DNA of 49,670 nt from JAHJUB01 sp041653615 [NCBI: Candidatus Ratteibacteria bacterium] (GTDB lineage: Bacteria; Ratteibacteria; UBA8468; MWAK01): positions 1 through 49,670 of the forward strand of contig JBAZEZ010000011.1 in NCBI GenBank assembly GCA_041653615.1, in the 5' to 3' direction. A program made the translations under genes and the position numbers. Shown here piece by piece: positions 34,445 through 42,829 of this stretch. The notes under the pieces were generated by a model that was not told the origin of the DNA, did no database searches, and saw only the letters and a list, made by a program, of their open reading frames with translations. Position 1 is the stretch's first letter. Each line of letters opens with the position of its first letter.

Positions 34445-35222
34445 GTGTTATTCTTCCGTAGCCACTGGGAATAAAATCATAGAAACGATTAACCTCTCCC
34501 TCCAGGGCAAAGACGGAATGATTCTTAACTCCGTAAACCTTACCCTGGTCCGTAACAGCATCCTGGGCATTATCGGCCCGACCGGCAGCGGAAAAACTTC
34601 GTTTTTGCGCATCCTGAACCGCCTGATTGAATTTGACGAAGGATACCGGGTGTCCGGTTCGGTTCTCTTTAAAAACAGAAGCGTCTTTGACCCTTCCGTG
34701 GACCTGGGGGAATTACGCCGGAAAATAGGCATGGTCTTCGCGCTGCCTATTCCGCTGCCGATGTCCATTCGCCATAACCTGACTTTCGGTCCAAAATTGG
34801 CGGGCGTTAAAAACCACGCCGAACTTAACGACCTGATGGAATGCGGACTCAAAGCCGCCCACCTCTGGGATGAGGTGAAAAACCGCTTAAATCTTTCGGC
34901 CCTGAAACTTTCCGGGGGGCAGCAACAGCGACTCTGCCTAGCCCGAATTATCGCCCTGAAACCTGAGGTCATCCTTCTGGATGACCCATCCAGCGGTCTG
35001 GACCCGATTTCAACCGCGAAAATAGAAGAAGCCATCGTCAACCTTAAAAAAGATATTTCCTTCATCCTGGTAACCAACAACACGAAACAAGTCGCGCGCG
35101 TTGCCGACCGCACCGCTTTTTTTCTGAGCGGTGAAATGGTGGAATACAATGAAACAAAAAATCTATTCACGGCGCCGAAAGACAAACGAACCGAAGACTA
35201 CATAGCCGGAAGATTCGGATGA
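34437..35222 (+). CDS. pstB1: PstB-family ATPase 1, catalytically degenerate
   Basis: 261 residues, full-length PstB. Walker A is intact (GPTGSGKTS, 47-55) and so is the signature LSGGQQQ (158-164). Three catalytic elements are changed. The Q-loop reads MVFALPIPLP, with Ala102 where PstB has Gln. Walker B ends LLDDP, with Asp183 for the catalytic Glu. The switch region reads VTNN, with Asn214 for the His. It therefore should bind ATP but hydrolyse it poorly, while still lending its LSGGQ to the partner. The partner is PstB2, 100 bp downstream, which has the opposite defect. All changes were read from the nucleotide sequence without frameshift. Confidence 0.9.
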   Translation: MDKCYSSVATGNKIIETINLSLQGKDGMILNSVNLTLVRNSILGIIGPTGSGKTSFLRILNRLIEFDEGYRVSGSVLFKNRSVFDPSVDLGELRRKIGMVFALPIPLPMSIRHNLTFGPKLAGVKNHAELNDLMECGLKAAHLWDEVKNRLNLSALKLSGGQQQRLCLARIIALKPEVILLDDPSSGLDPISTAKIEEAIVNLKKDISFILVTNNTKQVARVADRTAFFLSGEMVEYNETKNLFTAPKDKRTEDYIAGRFG

Positions 35223-35324
35223 TATTGATGCATCTTCATTCATATAGCTGCGTTAGTTTCGGCAGCAGCTTGCTCTATTTTTGAAGACAAATCGATAATA
35301 TAGAATGCAAATTGGTATAAAAAT

Positions 35325-36080
35325 ATGGTTTATAAGATAGAAACGGAAAGCCTCAATCTTTACTACGGGAAATTCCAGGCGCTCCGAAACGTAGACTGTC
35401 GTTTTGAAGCAAACCGGATTACCGCCCTCATCGGACCGTCCGGCTGCGGCAAATCAACTTTTCTGCGCTGCCTCAACCGCATGAACGACCTCATTCCCGG
35501 AGTTAGAACTGAAGGCCGGGTTATCATTAACGGGCAGAATATTTACGCAAACGGCACCGACCTGATTTCGCTCCGTAAAAAAATAGGGATGGTTTTTCAG
35601 CGGCCTAACCCTTTCCCGCTTTCTGTCAGAGATAATGTTACTTTCGGCCTTAAAATACACAACCTCGCGGCCCGGGGAGACTGGGATCGGATTGTGGAAG
35701 AAAGCCTGCGCGACACCTGGTTGTGGCGCGAATTAAAAGACGGCCTCCAAAAAGACGCCCGGCTCCTGCCGCTGGACCAGCAGCAGCGGCTCTGCCTGGC
35801 CAGAATAGTCGCCACTAAACCGGAAATCATTCTGTTGGACGAACCGTGCAGCACCCTTGACCCGATTGCCACCGAGAAACTGGAAGAATTGATGCGCACG
35901 CTGAAATTGACTTATACCATCGTCATCGTAACCCACAATATGGACCAGGCGGTCAGAATTTCCGATTCCTGCGGTTTCTTTCTCCTGGGCGACCTGGTTG
36001 AATTTGGAACGACCGAACAGGTGTTTGAAAAACCGGCGGATATCCGCACCGAAAAATATATTACCGGACACTTCGGCTGA
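35325..36080 (+). CDS. pstB2: PstB-family ATPase 2, catalytic site intact but signature lost
   Basis: 251 residues. Walker A GPSGCGKST (37-45), Q-loop MVFQRPNPFP (Gln92), Walker B LLDEP (Glu173) and switch VTHN (His204) are all canonical. The ABC signature is not: where PstB has L-S-G-G-Q the sequence is L148-P-L-D-Q152, followed by the normal QQRLCLAR. Two such subunits could not form a working homodimer. Paired with PstB1, its nucleotide site would meet an intact LSGGQ and should be the single active ATP site. The upstream 100-bp gap has an AT-rich GGTATAAAAATATGG at the start codon and no clear ribosome site. Confidence 0.9.
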   Translation: MVYKIETESLNLYYGKFQALRNVDCRFEANRITALIGPSGCGKSTFLRCLNRMNDLIPGVRTEGRVIINGQNIYANGTDLISLRKKIGMVFQRPNPFPLSVRDNVTFGLKIHNLAARGDWDRIVEESLRDTWLWRELKDGLQKDARLLPLDQQQRLCLARIVATKPEIILLDEPCSTLDPIATEKLEELMRTLKLTYTIVIVTHNMDQAVRISDSCGFFLLGDLVEFGTTEQVFEKPADIRTEKYITGHFG

Positions 36081-36101
36081 TGGGATATTCGTATCTTTTT
36101 T

Positions 36102-36195
36102 GGACGCAGATGTACGCCGAAACAACAGGATAAAGATTAAAAACAGTTCTTAAGCAAAATCTTTATCTGCGTGAATCTTGCGAAAATCAGCGTCC
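36102..36195 (-). mobile_element. GGACGCAG palindromic repeat, copy G (degenerate)
   Basis: Starts GGACGCAGATGTACGCCGAA and ends AAAATCAGCGTCC, with GGATAAAGATTAAA and TTCTTAAGCAAAATCTTTAT inside. It is the most diverged copy, lying between pstB2 and phoU. Confidence 0.75.
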
Positions 36196-36219
36196 GATTA
36201 ATTAATTTGGAGGAAAAAC

Positions 36220-36879
36220 ATGGAACGGCATTTTGACCTGGAATTAGAAGAACTGAAACGCACCATTCTGACAATGAGCGGAATGGTTGAAGAAGCAATC
36301 AACAAAGCGGTAACTTCCCTGGAAAAACTGTCTCCGGAAATAGCCAACGAGGTGATTCAAGCAGACAACCGGATTGACCGGCTGGAAAACGAAATCGACG
36401 AAAAGACAATTGCTTTCATTGTCCGCAACCAGCCGGTTGCCGGAGATTTACGGCTGATTGTCATGGCGACCAAAATCGGCACGGACCTGGAACGGATGGC
36501 GGACCTGGCGGTCGATATCGCCGAACGCACCCTGGAACTGGTGGGCCAACCTTTAATCAAACCTCTGATTGATATCCCGAAATTGGCGCGCCTGGCCCAG
36601 AAAATGACCCATGAAAGCATCGAATCATTTATAACCCTGGACGGAGAACTGGCGCGCGACGTTCGGACACAGGACGATGAAGCCGATTACTTGAGGAATC
36701 TGGTCACCCGGGAGCTGACCGAGATTATCAGCCGCGATTGCAGCGTCGCGGCCCGGACTGTTCCGCTCATTCTGGTCGCCCGCCATCTGGAACGTATCTG
36801 CGACCACGCCACCAACATCGCCGAATCCGTGGTTTACGTGGCTGAAGCAAAATTAATCAAACACGGGGAAGAAGAATAA
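36220..36879 (+). CDS. phoU: phosphate uptake regulator PhoU
   Basis: 219 residues forming two PhoU helical repeats: MERHFDLELEELKRTILTMSGMVEEAINKAV, and the metal-binding helix motif E-x-x-x-D pattern in VIQADNRIDRLENEIDEKTI and RTQDDEADYLRNLV. It usually restrains the Pst transporter and the PhoR kinase. A GGAGGAAAA ribosome site lies just after repeat G. No phoB/phoR is in the window. Confidence 0.93.
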   Translation: MERHFDLELEELKRTILTMSGMVEEAINKAVTSLEKLSPEIANEVIQADNRIDRLENEIDEKTIAFIVRNQPVAGDLRLIVMATKIGTDLERMADLAVDIAERTLELVGQPLIKPLIDIPKLARLAQKMTHESIESFITLDGELARDVRTQDDEADYLRNLVTRELTEIISRDCSVAARTVPLILVARHLERICDHATNIAESVVYVAEAKLIKHGEEE

Positions 36880-36883
36880 AATC

Positions 36884-38152
36884 ATGACGCCTTATATCGG
36901 GATTATCCCCCCGGCCTGGTCAACAATCTTCTTCATTCTGCAGCTTCTGGCCATCGCGGTTTTACCTCTTACGCACAGCCGGTTCTGGGAAAATAATAAA
37001 AATAAGGCGCTTGTTTCACTTTTCCTCGCCCTGCCGGTTATCTGTCTCTTTGCCGCATACGGTAATTTGCAGCCGGTCATCCGGGAAATCAAAGAATACC
37101 TGTCGTTCATTATACTGCTGTCGTCTCTTTTCATAATTTCCGGGGGAATTTACCTGGGCGGGGACGTAGCGGCGACACCCAAAAACAACACCATCTTTCT
37201 TTTGCTGGGAGGCATCGCGGCAAACCTCTTCGGAACCACCGGAGCCGCCATGCTTTTAATCCGACCTTTCTTACGCACCAACCGGGAAAGAAAGTTAATC
37301 AACCACCTGCCGGTCTTCTTTATTTTTATCGTCGCCAACATCGGCGGCTGTCTGCTCCCGATCGGCGACCCGCCCCTATTTATGGGATATTTGCGGGGCG
37401 TCCCCTTCTTCTGGACCTTAAAACTTTTTCCGGAATGGTTGTTTATGATGTTTACGGTCCTCGCTGCCTTTTATTTCATAGACCGGCATTACTGGAACCG
37501 GGAAGATCCCAAAAACAGGTATCTGGAAAAAACAGAAGTCGAACCTATCAAAATAGAGGGTAAAATCAACCTGCTCTTTATCCTGGGGATAATTTTAAGC
37601 ATCATCCTGATTCCCCGGGCTTTGTTTAGGGAAACGGTGATGGTTTTGCTGGCCGTGCTGTCAATCCTCTTAACCAAAAAAGGCGTGCGCTATAAGAACA
37701 GGTTCCATTACGCGCCCATCATCGAAGTCGCCGTTATCTTTGCCGGTATATTTATCACAATGGTTCCGGCGCTTCTGCTTCTTGAAACGCACGGAGCGCA
37801 GGTGGGCGTCCGCCTGCCCTGGCACTTCTTCTGGGTTACCGGAGGACTTTCGTCCTTCCTGGACAACACGCCGACCTACCTGATTACCCTCTCCCTGGCC
37901 CAAGGGCTTTATTCTTCCGCCGGCCTGACCGGCAGCATCGCCGGTATTCCAATCGTCATCCTGAAAGCGATCTCCTGCGGCGCAGTCTTCATGGGCGCCA
38001 GCACCTACATCGGAAACGGGCCCAATTTCATGGTCAAGGCCATCTGTGACCACCACCGCGTCAAAACACCGTCTTTTTTCGGATATATGCTTTGGTCCGG
38101 CTTAATTCTTATTCCTCTTTTCATCCTCACCACACTCATCTTTTTCCGTTGA
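36884..38152 (+). CDS. ion-transporter-superfamily antiporter (CitMHS_2/NhaD-like)
   Basis: 422 residues and about 11-12 helices. Segments such as GGIYLGGDVAATPKNNTIFLLLGGIAANLFGTTGAAMLLIRP, NIGGCLLPIGDPPLFMGYLRG and GGLSSFLDNTPTYL place it in the ArsB/NhaD/CitMHS ion-transporter superfamily. DNTPT and GDPPL correspond to substrate-binding loop regions. It may be a Na+/H+ antiporter or an organic-anion carrier; the sequence does not decide. It starts 4 bases after the phoU stop and is likely the last gene of the pst transcript. Confidence 0.8.
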   Translation: MTPYIGIIPPAWSTIFFILQLLAIAVLPLTHSRFWENNKNKALVSLFLALPVICLFAAYGNLQPVIREIKEYLSFIILLSSLFIISGGIYLGGDVAATPKNNTIFLLLGGIAANLFGTTGAAMLLIRPFLRTNRERKLINHLPVFFIFIVANIGGCLLPIGDPPLFMGYLRGVPFFWTLKLFPEWLFMMFTVLAAFYFIDRHYWNREDPKNRYLEKTEVEPIKIEGKINLLFILGIILSIILIPRALFRETVMVLLAVLSILLTKKGVRYKNRFHYAPIIEVAVIFAGIFITMVPALLLLETHGAQVGVRLPWHFFWVTGGLSSFLDNTPTYLITLSLAQGLYSSAGLTGSIAGIPIVILKAISCGAVFMGASTYIGNGPNFMVKAICDHHRVKTPSFFGYMLWSGLILIPLFILTTLIFFR

Positions 38153-38187
38153 TTGACGGCCTGCTCATAACAATTAGCCCCATTGCG

Positions 38188-38216
38188 TTGAGTAAAAAAA
38201 GGGGGAATGGTATACT
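38188..38216 (+). promoter_or_regulatory. promoter for the pilin gene
   Basis: TTGAGT (38188-38193), a 17-nt spacer and TATACT (38211-38216), 29 bp before the ATG. Confidence 0.6.
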
Positions 38217-38244
38217 CTATGATAATGAGAGGTGTTAGAAAACA

Positions 38245-38685
38245 ATGATAGGCAAAAAAGGTTTTACGCTAATTGAAATCATGATCGTGGTGATGATTAT
38301 TGCGCTTTTAGCGGCCATCGCCATCCCAAACCTGCTTCGTACAAGGTTGAACGCCAATGAAGGCGCGGCTATCGGCAATATGCACACGCTGGTTGTCTCG
38401 CTGGGAAGTTTCCAGGCTGCCCAAACACCTTCCAGTTATCCGGCAACTCTTGGAACTCTGTCAACCGCGAATCCTCCGTATATTGATGTGGTTTTAGCGG
38501 ATGGCACCAAACAGGGGTATACCTTTACCTACACACCCGGACCGATCGGTTCCCAGGGAATAATCGACACGTATACGCTTACTGCGTCTCCGGTGGCGAC
38601 CGGCGTTACGGGGAATCGCGTCTTCTTCGCGGATCAAAGCGGTGTAATCCGGTTGAACGACGCGGCCGGCGCGCCAATCGGATAA
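38245..38685 (+). CDS. type IV pilin-like protein (pseudopilin/major prepilin)
   Basis: 146 residues with a class III signal: MIGKKG | FTLIEIMIVVMIIALLAAIAIPNLLRTR. Prepilin peptidase should cut after Gly6, leaving Phe+1 and Glu+5. The C-terminal globular part (SSYPATLGTLSTANPPYIDVVLADGTKQGYTFTY...) has the YxF strand pattern common in short pilins of Geobacter and related MAGs, and no Cys pair. It is monocistronic with its own promoter; no other pilus genes are in the window, so assembly depends on genes elsewhere. The RBS GAGGTG precedes the ATG. Confidence 0.88.
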   Translation: MIGKKGFTLIEIMIVVMIIALLAAIAIPNLLRTRLNANEGAAIGNMHTLVVSLGSFQAAQTPSSYPATLGTLSTANPPYIDVVLADGTKQGYTFTYTPGPIGSQGIIDTYTLTASPVATGVTGNRVFFADQSGVIRLNDAAGAPIG

Positions 38686-39005
38686 GGGGATAGTCAGGAA
38701 AATGATTAAATTTGATAACAAAACTTTTCCCTTCGCCTAAACTTTTGCGGAAATGTTCCTCATGAAAACAAACTGGCTTCAGATCAAACCTCAAAAAAAC
38801 CACCCTGCTTCAATCCGATACGCTATCGCCGCCTTCGAACAGGATGTAAGAAAAACTTTTCTAACCATGACGCCGGCTCCGGCGTCCGCCTCCATAATCT
38901 AAATTGCGTAAACCATAAGATGAAAAGGGAGAAACATTTAATCGAAATTGACAAAAAAACATCCGAAGGATTATTTAATCTTTTTACGGTCAAGGGAGAG
39001 CTTAA
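38686..39005. other. 320-bp gap between pilin and PfkB genes
   Basis: No supported gene. A 46-codon frame (38762-38902) has no recognisable features and no ribosome site. A possible promoter for the kinase gene is TTGACA (38948-38953), an 18-nt spacer and TATTTA (38972-38977). Confidence 0.4.
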
Positions 39006-39893
39006 GTGAAAGCGATATCTTTTGGAGCTATTCTCTGGGATGTTATTGAGGGTAAGAAATATCTGGGCGGAGCCCCTTTTAATTTTGCCGCCCACCTGTC
39101 CAAACTCGGCGCGGAATCATACATGATATCACGAATAGGACGGGATAAATTAGGTGAAGAGGCCGTTAAGATTGCGCAGAAATTAAGGGTTAATATTTCA
39201 TTGGTGCAGGTAGACCCTGTTCACCCAACCGGCACAGTAAAGGTCGCGGTGGAATCAAATGGTCTGCCGTCCTACCATATAAATGAAGACGCGGCCTACG
39301 ATTATATCGAAATTAATGACGGCATGCTAACCGAACTAAAAAAGACAGACGCGGAAGTTTTTTATTTTGGTACGTTGGAACAGCGGTCGGAAGTTACCCG
39401 AAACACTCTTTATCGCCTTTTAGAATCACTGAAGTTTAAATATATCTTTTACGATGTTAACCTGAGGCAGAATTATTATTCCCGGGAAATATTAAAAAAA
39501 TCCCTTTCCCATACTAATATCCTTAAACTTAACTCCGAGGAAATGGAACAATTATCCAACTTGATTTACGGTCAGGAATTGTCGGAAAAAGATTTTTTTC
39601 ACCGGATAACTAATAATTATCCTCTTAAAACTATCTGTCTTACCAAAGGGGGGAAGGGGTGTCTTGTTTACAGCGAAGGAAGGATGAAAGAAATTACGGG
39701 AAAACATGTAAAAGTTATCGATACGGTTGGCGCCGGCGATGCTTTTAGCGCCGCTTTTATTCATAAATATCTTCAAAACAACGACCCTTTCGAAGCGGCG
39801 GAATTCGCCAATCAGGTTGGCGGATACGTAGCTTCTCGCCGGGGAGCAATACCCGAATACAATAACGAGATAAAGTCTTTGTTTAGCGGATAG
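39006..39893 (+). CDS. PfkB-family sugar kinase (fructokinase-like)
   Basis: 295 residues. The start GTG at 39006 has AAGGGAG 6 bases upstream. PfkB motifs: GGAPFNFAAHLSKLG (about 21-35) as in fructokinases, the acceptor-site segment FYDVNLRQNYY, LKLNSEEM, and the catalytic DTVGAGDAFSAAF (Asp as base). It phosphorylates a sugar with ATP; the short lid and the GGAPFN motif suggest fructose or a similar ketose. It stands alone, with more A+T-rich codons than the housekeeping genes. Confidence 0.88.
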   Translation: MKAISFGAILWDVIEGKKYLGGAPFNFAAHLSKLGAESYMISRIGRDKLGEEAVKIAQKLRVNISLVQVDPVHPTGTVKVAVESNGLPSYHINEDAAYDYIEINDGMLTELKKTDAEVFYFGTLEQRSEVTRNTLYRLLESLKFKYIFYDVNLRQNYYSREILKKSLSHTNILKLNSEEMEQLSNLIYGQELSEKDFFHRITNNYPLKTICLTKGGKGCLVYSEGRMKEITGKHVKVIDTVGAGDAFSAAFIHKYLQNNDPFEAAEFANQVGGYVASRRGAIPEYNNEIKSLFSG

Positions 39894-39967
39894 ATAAATA
39901 AACGGCAGGTGTTGCAGTCAAACCCGCAAAATGACCTCTGTTCCTTTTCCGTCCCCGCTCCTTTCCT

Positions 39968-40042
39968 GGGGTAACTTACAAAAAGACATTTAAACCTGTT
40001 TGATAAATAATTATACCCGAACATTGTCTGCTTTTTCGACAT
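39968..40042 (+). repeat. direct repeat flanking a 4-kb block, left copy
   Basis: GGGGTAACTTACA, then AACCTGTTTGATAAATAATT, ATACCC and CTGCTTTTTCGA. It is clearly similar, in the same orientation, to 44012-44090. The rest of the 39894-40172 gap holds the ATP-grasp promoter and nothing else I can identify. Confidence 0.55.
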
Positions 40043-40117
40043 CAACCTGTTCTTCCAACACATTCCCTCTTATACCCTGCTTCCCCACAACTAACTCCAA
40101 AAAAATTTGTGTTGCGA

Positions 40118-40146
40118 TTGACCTAAAAATAAAGAAAAAGTACAAT
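40118..40146 (+). promoter_or_regulatory. promoter for the ATP-grasp/SET gene
   Basis: TTGACC (40118-40123), a 17-nt spacer and TACAAT (40141-40146), 26 bp before the ATG; a short leader. Confidence 0.65.
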
Positions 40147-40172
40147 TTATACTTTTAAACCACATTATTGCT

Positions 40173-41558
40173 ATGAACAATATGAAAATATTTTCTTTAC
40201 CGCAGCCATTCAAAGAAACGGTTTTTAATTTACGGGAAAAATTAACCGGATACCGCCGGGAAAAAATAATTTTTAAAAAAATAAGGGGGTTTGAATTAAA
40301 CCTGCGAAATCCCCAAAGCTGGAGCGAAAAGATAGTCTGGAAAAAAATACATGACCGGAATCCCCTCCTGCCGATTGTGTCCGATAAATACCGGGTCCGG
40401 CAGTATCTGAAAGATATCCTGGGGGAAAAAGAAGCGGAAAAGATTCTAATACCCCTGCTCTATGTAACTGACAGACCGGAAAGCATTCCTTTCGACAACT
40501 TTACGGAAGATTATATCATTAAGGCAAATCACGGTTCGGGAATGAATATAATCGTGGAAAAGAACAAACCCGCCGACCGTAAACAAATTATTGCGCAATG
40601 CAAAAAATGGCTAAGCGAACCGTTCGGTCTTAAAAAGCACGAATGGGCGTATCAGAAAATAAAAAGAAGGATAGTGATTGAAAAACTGCTGCGTGACGAA
40701 AACGGGAAAATACCCGTCGACTATAAGTTCAAGATATTCCACGGAAAATGTCACCTGATCCAAGTCGTCTCCGAAAGATTCGCGAATATAAGCGTCGGCT
40801 GGTATTCTCCGAAATGGGACTATTTGAACATTGATTCGGAATGGAAATTAGCCGATTATATGGAAAAACCGGCGCAGCTTGATTCCATGGTGACCCTGGC
40901 AGAGTTCCTGGGAACGCCTTTTGACTTCATTCGTGTCGATATATACCTGGTAAACAACCGGATATATTTCGGCGAACTGACCAATTATCCTGAAAGCGGA
41001 AGATCTTCATTTACTCCGGTATCATACGATTTCGAATTGGGCTCAAAATGGAGAATAATTCCAGAATACTGGAAGCAGGAAAATTACAGAGGCAAAGATT
41101 ACCTGAGACGCGTCGGAAGAGATGTTTCTGCTTCTCAGGTTAGCATCAAAAAAGATTTTGCTCTTGAAGGTGCGGGGGTCTTTGCAAAGCGAGATTTTTC
41201 AGTAAGTGATTGTATCGGTTTTCTCGAAGGCAAAATACGTAATAATCCTCTCCGGGAAAGCGTGCAATTCAATGCCCGCCTCCACATTGAACCGGACTTA
41301 AACAATCTTATCAGATATTTAAATCATTCCTGCGATGCAAACGCATATTTTCACGGCCAAAATCTCTGCGCCTGGCGCCAAATTACTAAGGGCGAAGAAA
41401 TAACCATAGATTACAACTGTACCGAATACACGGTGTTTTCTCCTTTTAAATGCAACTGCGGCGATCCCGACTGTGTGGGAGAAATAAAAGGATTTCGTTT
41501 TCTTACGGACAAACAAAAGAAAAAACGGAAAGGGAAACTCGCGGAATGGTACGCATAA
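40173..41558 (+). CDS. TupA-like ATP-grasp enzyme fused to a SET methyltransferase domain
   Basis: 461 residues with two complete domains. Residues about 1-305 match TupA-like ATP-grasp proteins of polysaccharide loci: NPQSWSEKIVWKKIHDRNPLLPIVSDKYRVRQYL, DYIIKANHGSGMNIIV (nucleotide Lys117), PVDYKFKIFHGK and FIRVDIYLVNNRIYFGELTNYP (metal-binding Asp/Glu/Asn). Residues about 322-440 are a SET domain: EGAGVFAKRDFS (332-343), RYLNHSCDAN (381-390), GEEITIDYN (407-415) and post-SET Cys427, Cys429 and Cys434 (CNCGDPDCVG). ATP-grasp enzymes form C-N ligations; SET domains methylate lysine with SAM. No stop or frameshift lies between them. The combined role is unknown. Confidence 0.88.
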   Translation: MNNMKIFSLPQPFKETVFNLREKLTGYRREKIIFKKIRGFELNLRNPQSWSEKIVWKKIHDRNPLLPIVSDKYRVRQYLKDILGEKEAEKILIPLLYVTDRPESIPFDNFTEDYIIKANHGSGMNIIVEKNKPADRKQIIAQCKKWLSEPFGLKKHEWAYQKIKRRIVIEKLLRDENGKIPVDYKFKIFHGKCHLIQVVSERFANISVGWYSPKWDYLNIDSEWKLADYMEKPAQLDSMVTLAEFLGTPFDFIRVDIYLVNNRIYFGELTNYPESGRSSFTPVSYDFELGSKWRIIPEYWKQENYRGKDYLRRVGRDVSASQVSIKKDFALEGAGVFAKRDFSVSDCIGFLEGKIRNNPLRESVQFNARLHIEPDLNNLIRYLNHSCDANAYFHGQNLCAWRQITKGEEITIDYNCTEYTVFSPFKCNCGDPDCVGEIKGFRFLTDKQKKKRKGKLAEWYA

Positions 41559-41566
41559 ATGACAGA

Positions 41567-42724
41567 TTACGGGGTGGCCAACCGGTGGAGCACCTTGCAC
41601 ATTTCCCCGCCGAACTCACGCTTCTGCCACTTTCGAAGTCTTTCAACCCGGTCCAGGGCCTCCGGCGTAACCGGGCATTTCACGGCCAGTTCTTCAATCA
41701 AACTGTTGGCACAAACCAAACTACCGTCCAACTCTAGGGCCGCGGACCGACTATCGCGCCATTCCTTCAAACCCTGCACTCTCTCCTGAAACCGATGAAT
41801 GCGGCTTGGTCTCCGTCCGACACCCCTCGGATACTCCGGCAACCGCCCGTCGGGAAGATCTAATGCGTTTCTCACCGCTGCCAGCACAACGGCGCGGAAC
41901 GTCCCGCTCCTACGGCCAAGACTGCTAATCCGCAGCAGCTCCCGGTCCGTTTCCGGCCGCTCCCGAATAATCTGCCTGATCGCATCGGGAGACAACACTT
42001 TGAACGGCGGGCGATCACGCTGTTCTGCCAATGACTCCCGTACCTGCAGAAGAGACTCCAGTATCGCCAGGCTTCTTCGGTCCAGGAGAGCGGCGCCTTT
42101 GAAACTGAGAAAGAGCGGGCCGGGTTCCCTGATGCGGTCCGAAGAACGCGCCAGAATATCACACTCCTCTTCGACCCAGGTCAGACGCCCGAGCCGGACC
42201 AAATCCTCTTTCATCAAACCCGCCAGCCGGACCAACCAATGGACGTCGGCGGCGGCGTAGGAACACATTTCAGCGGTCAATGGCCGTTGCGTCCAATCAG
42301 CTTTCTGAAACTTCTTATCAAGAGCAACCCCGAAACGCTTCGCCATCACCTCACCCAAACCGGACCGGCGCATCCCGAGAAAACGAGCCGCTATTTCCGT
42401 GTCAAATATCGGCCGGCAATTAATGCCAAAGTGGCGCCGCAGGAGCCGGATATCATAATCGGCTCCGTGCAGGACCTTCTCGACGGCGGTGTTCTCGAGT
42501 ATCGGTTTCAAGAGAGAGATGTCCGTCATCCGGCGAAGGTCCACCAGCCATATTTGCGCGCCATCCGACAATTGTGCCAGACACGCCGTTTCTCCATAAT
42601 GAAACAGGGTGTCGGCTTCCATGTCGAGAGCAACAGTTGCCGTTCCCGAAATAATAGCGCACGCTTCACGCAGACCCTGCGGTGTTTCCACCATCAAATA
42701 TTCCGGTTGTCGCGTTATTGCCAT
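41567..42724 (-). CDS. rnd: ribonuclease D
   Basis: 385 residues. The 3'-5' exonuclease (DEDDy) domain has VALDMEADTLFHYGETACLAQL (Exo I), VLHGADYDIRLLRRHFG (Exo II) and MCSYAAADVHWLVRL (Exo III with Tyr). HRDC-type helical regions follow at about 205-285 and 300-375. It trims 3' ends of tRNA precursors and other structured RNAs. It ends 8 bases from the stop of the convergent ATP-grasp/SET gene. GC content and codon use look higher than in that neighbour. Confidence 0.92.
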   Translation of the reverse strand: MAITRQPEYLMVETPQGLREACAIISGTATVALDMEADTLFHYGETACLAQLSDGAQIWLVDLRRMTDISLLKPILENTAVEKVLHGADYDIRLLRRHFGINCRPIFDTEIAARFLGMRRSGLGEVMAKRFGVALDKKFQKADWTQRPLTAEMCSYAAADVHWLVRLAGLMKEDLVRLGRLTWVEEECDILARSSDRIREPGPLFLSFKGAALLDRRSLAILESLLQVRESLAEQRDRPPFKVLSPDAIRQIIRERPETDRELLRISSLGRRSGTFRAVVLAAVRNALDLPDGRLPEYPRGVGRRPSRIHRFQERVQGLKEWRDSRSAALELDGSLVCANSLIEELAVKCPVTPEALDRVERLRKWQKREFGGEMCKVLHRLATP

Positions 42725-42829
42725 ATACGTAGGCTGACAAGTATTACATTAAATGATTTGCTTGTTTAGGCCTTTAGGATAATTTAGAAAATAGCGTTAT
42801 TTATTAGAAAAATAACTACTCTGTATATT

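Noticed and set aside
7011-36195. The GGACGCAG repeats as a CRISPR array.
   Set aside because: Copies are palindromic, about 95-125 bp, widely dispersed and in both orientations, with no regular spacers or cas genes.
38762-38902. A 46-codon open frame between the pilin and kinase genes.
   Set aside because: No ribosome site, no recognisable motif and unremarkable composition; chance frames of this size are expected.
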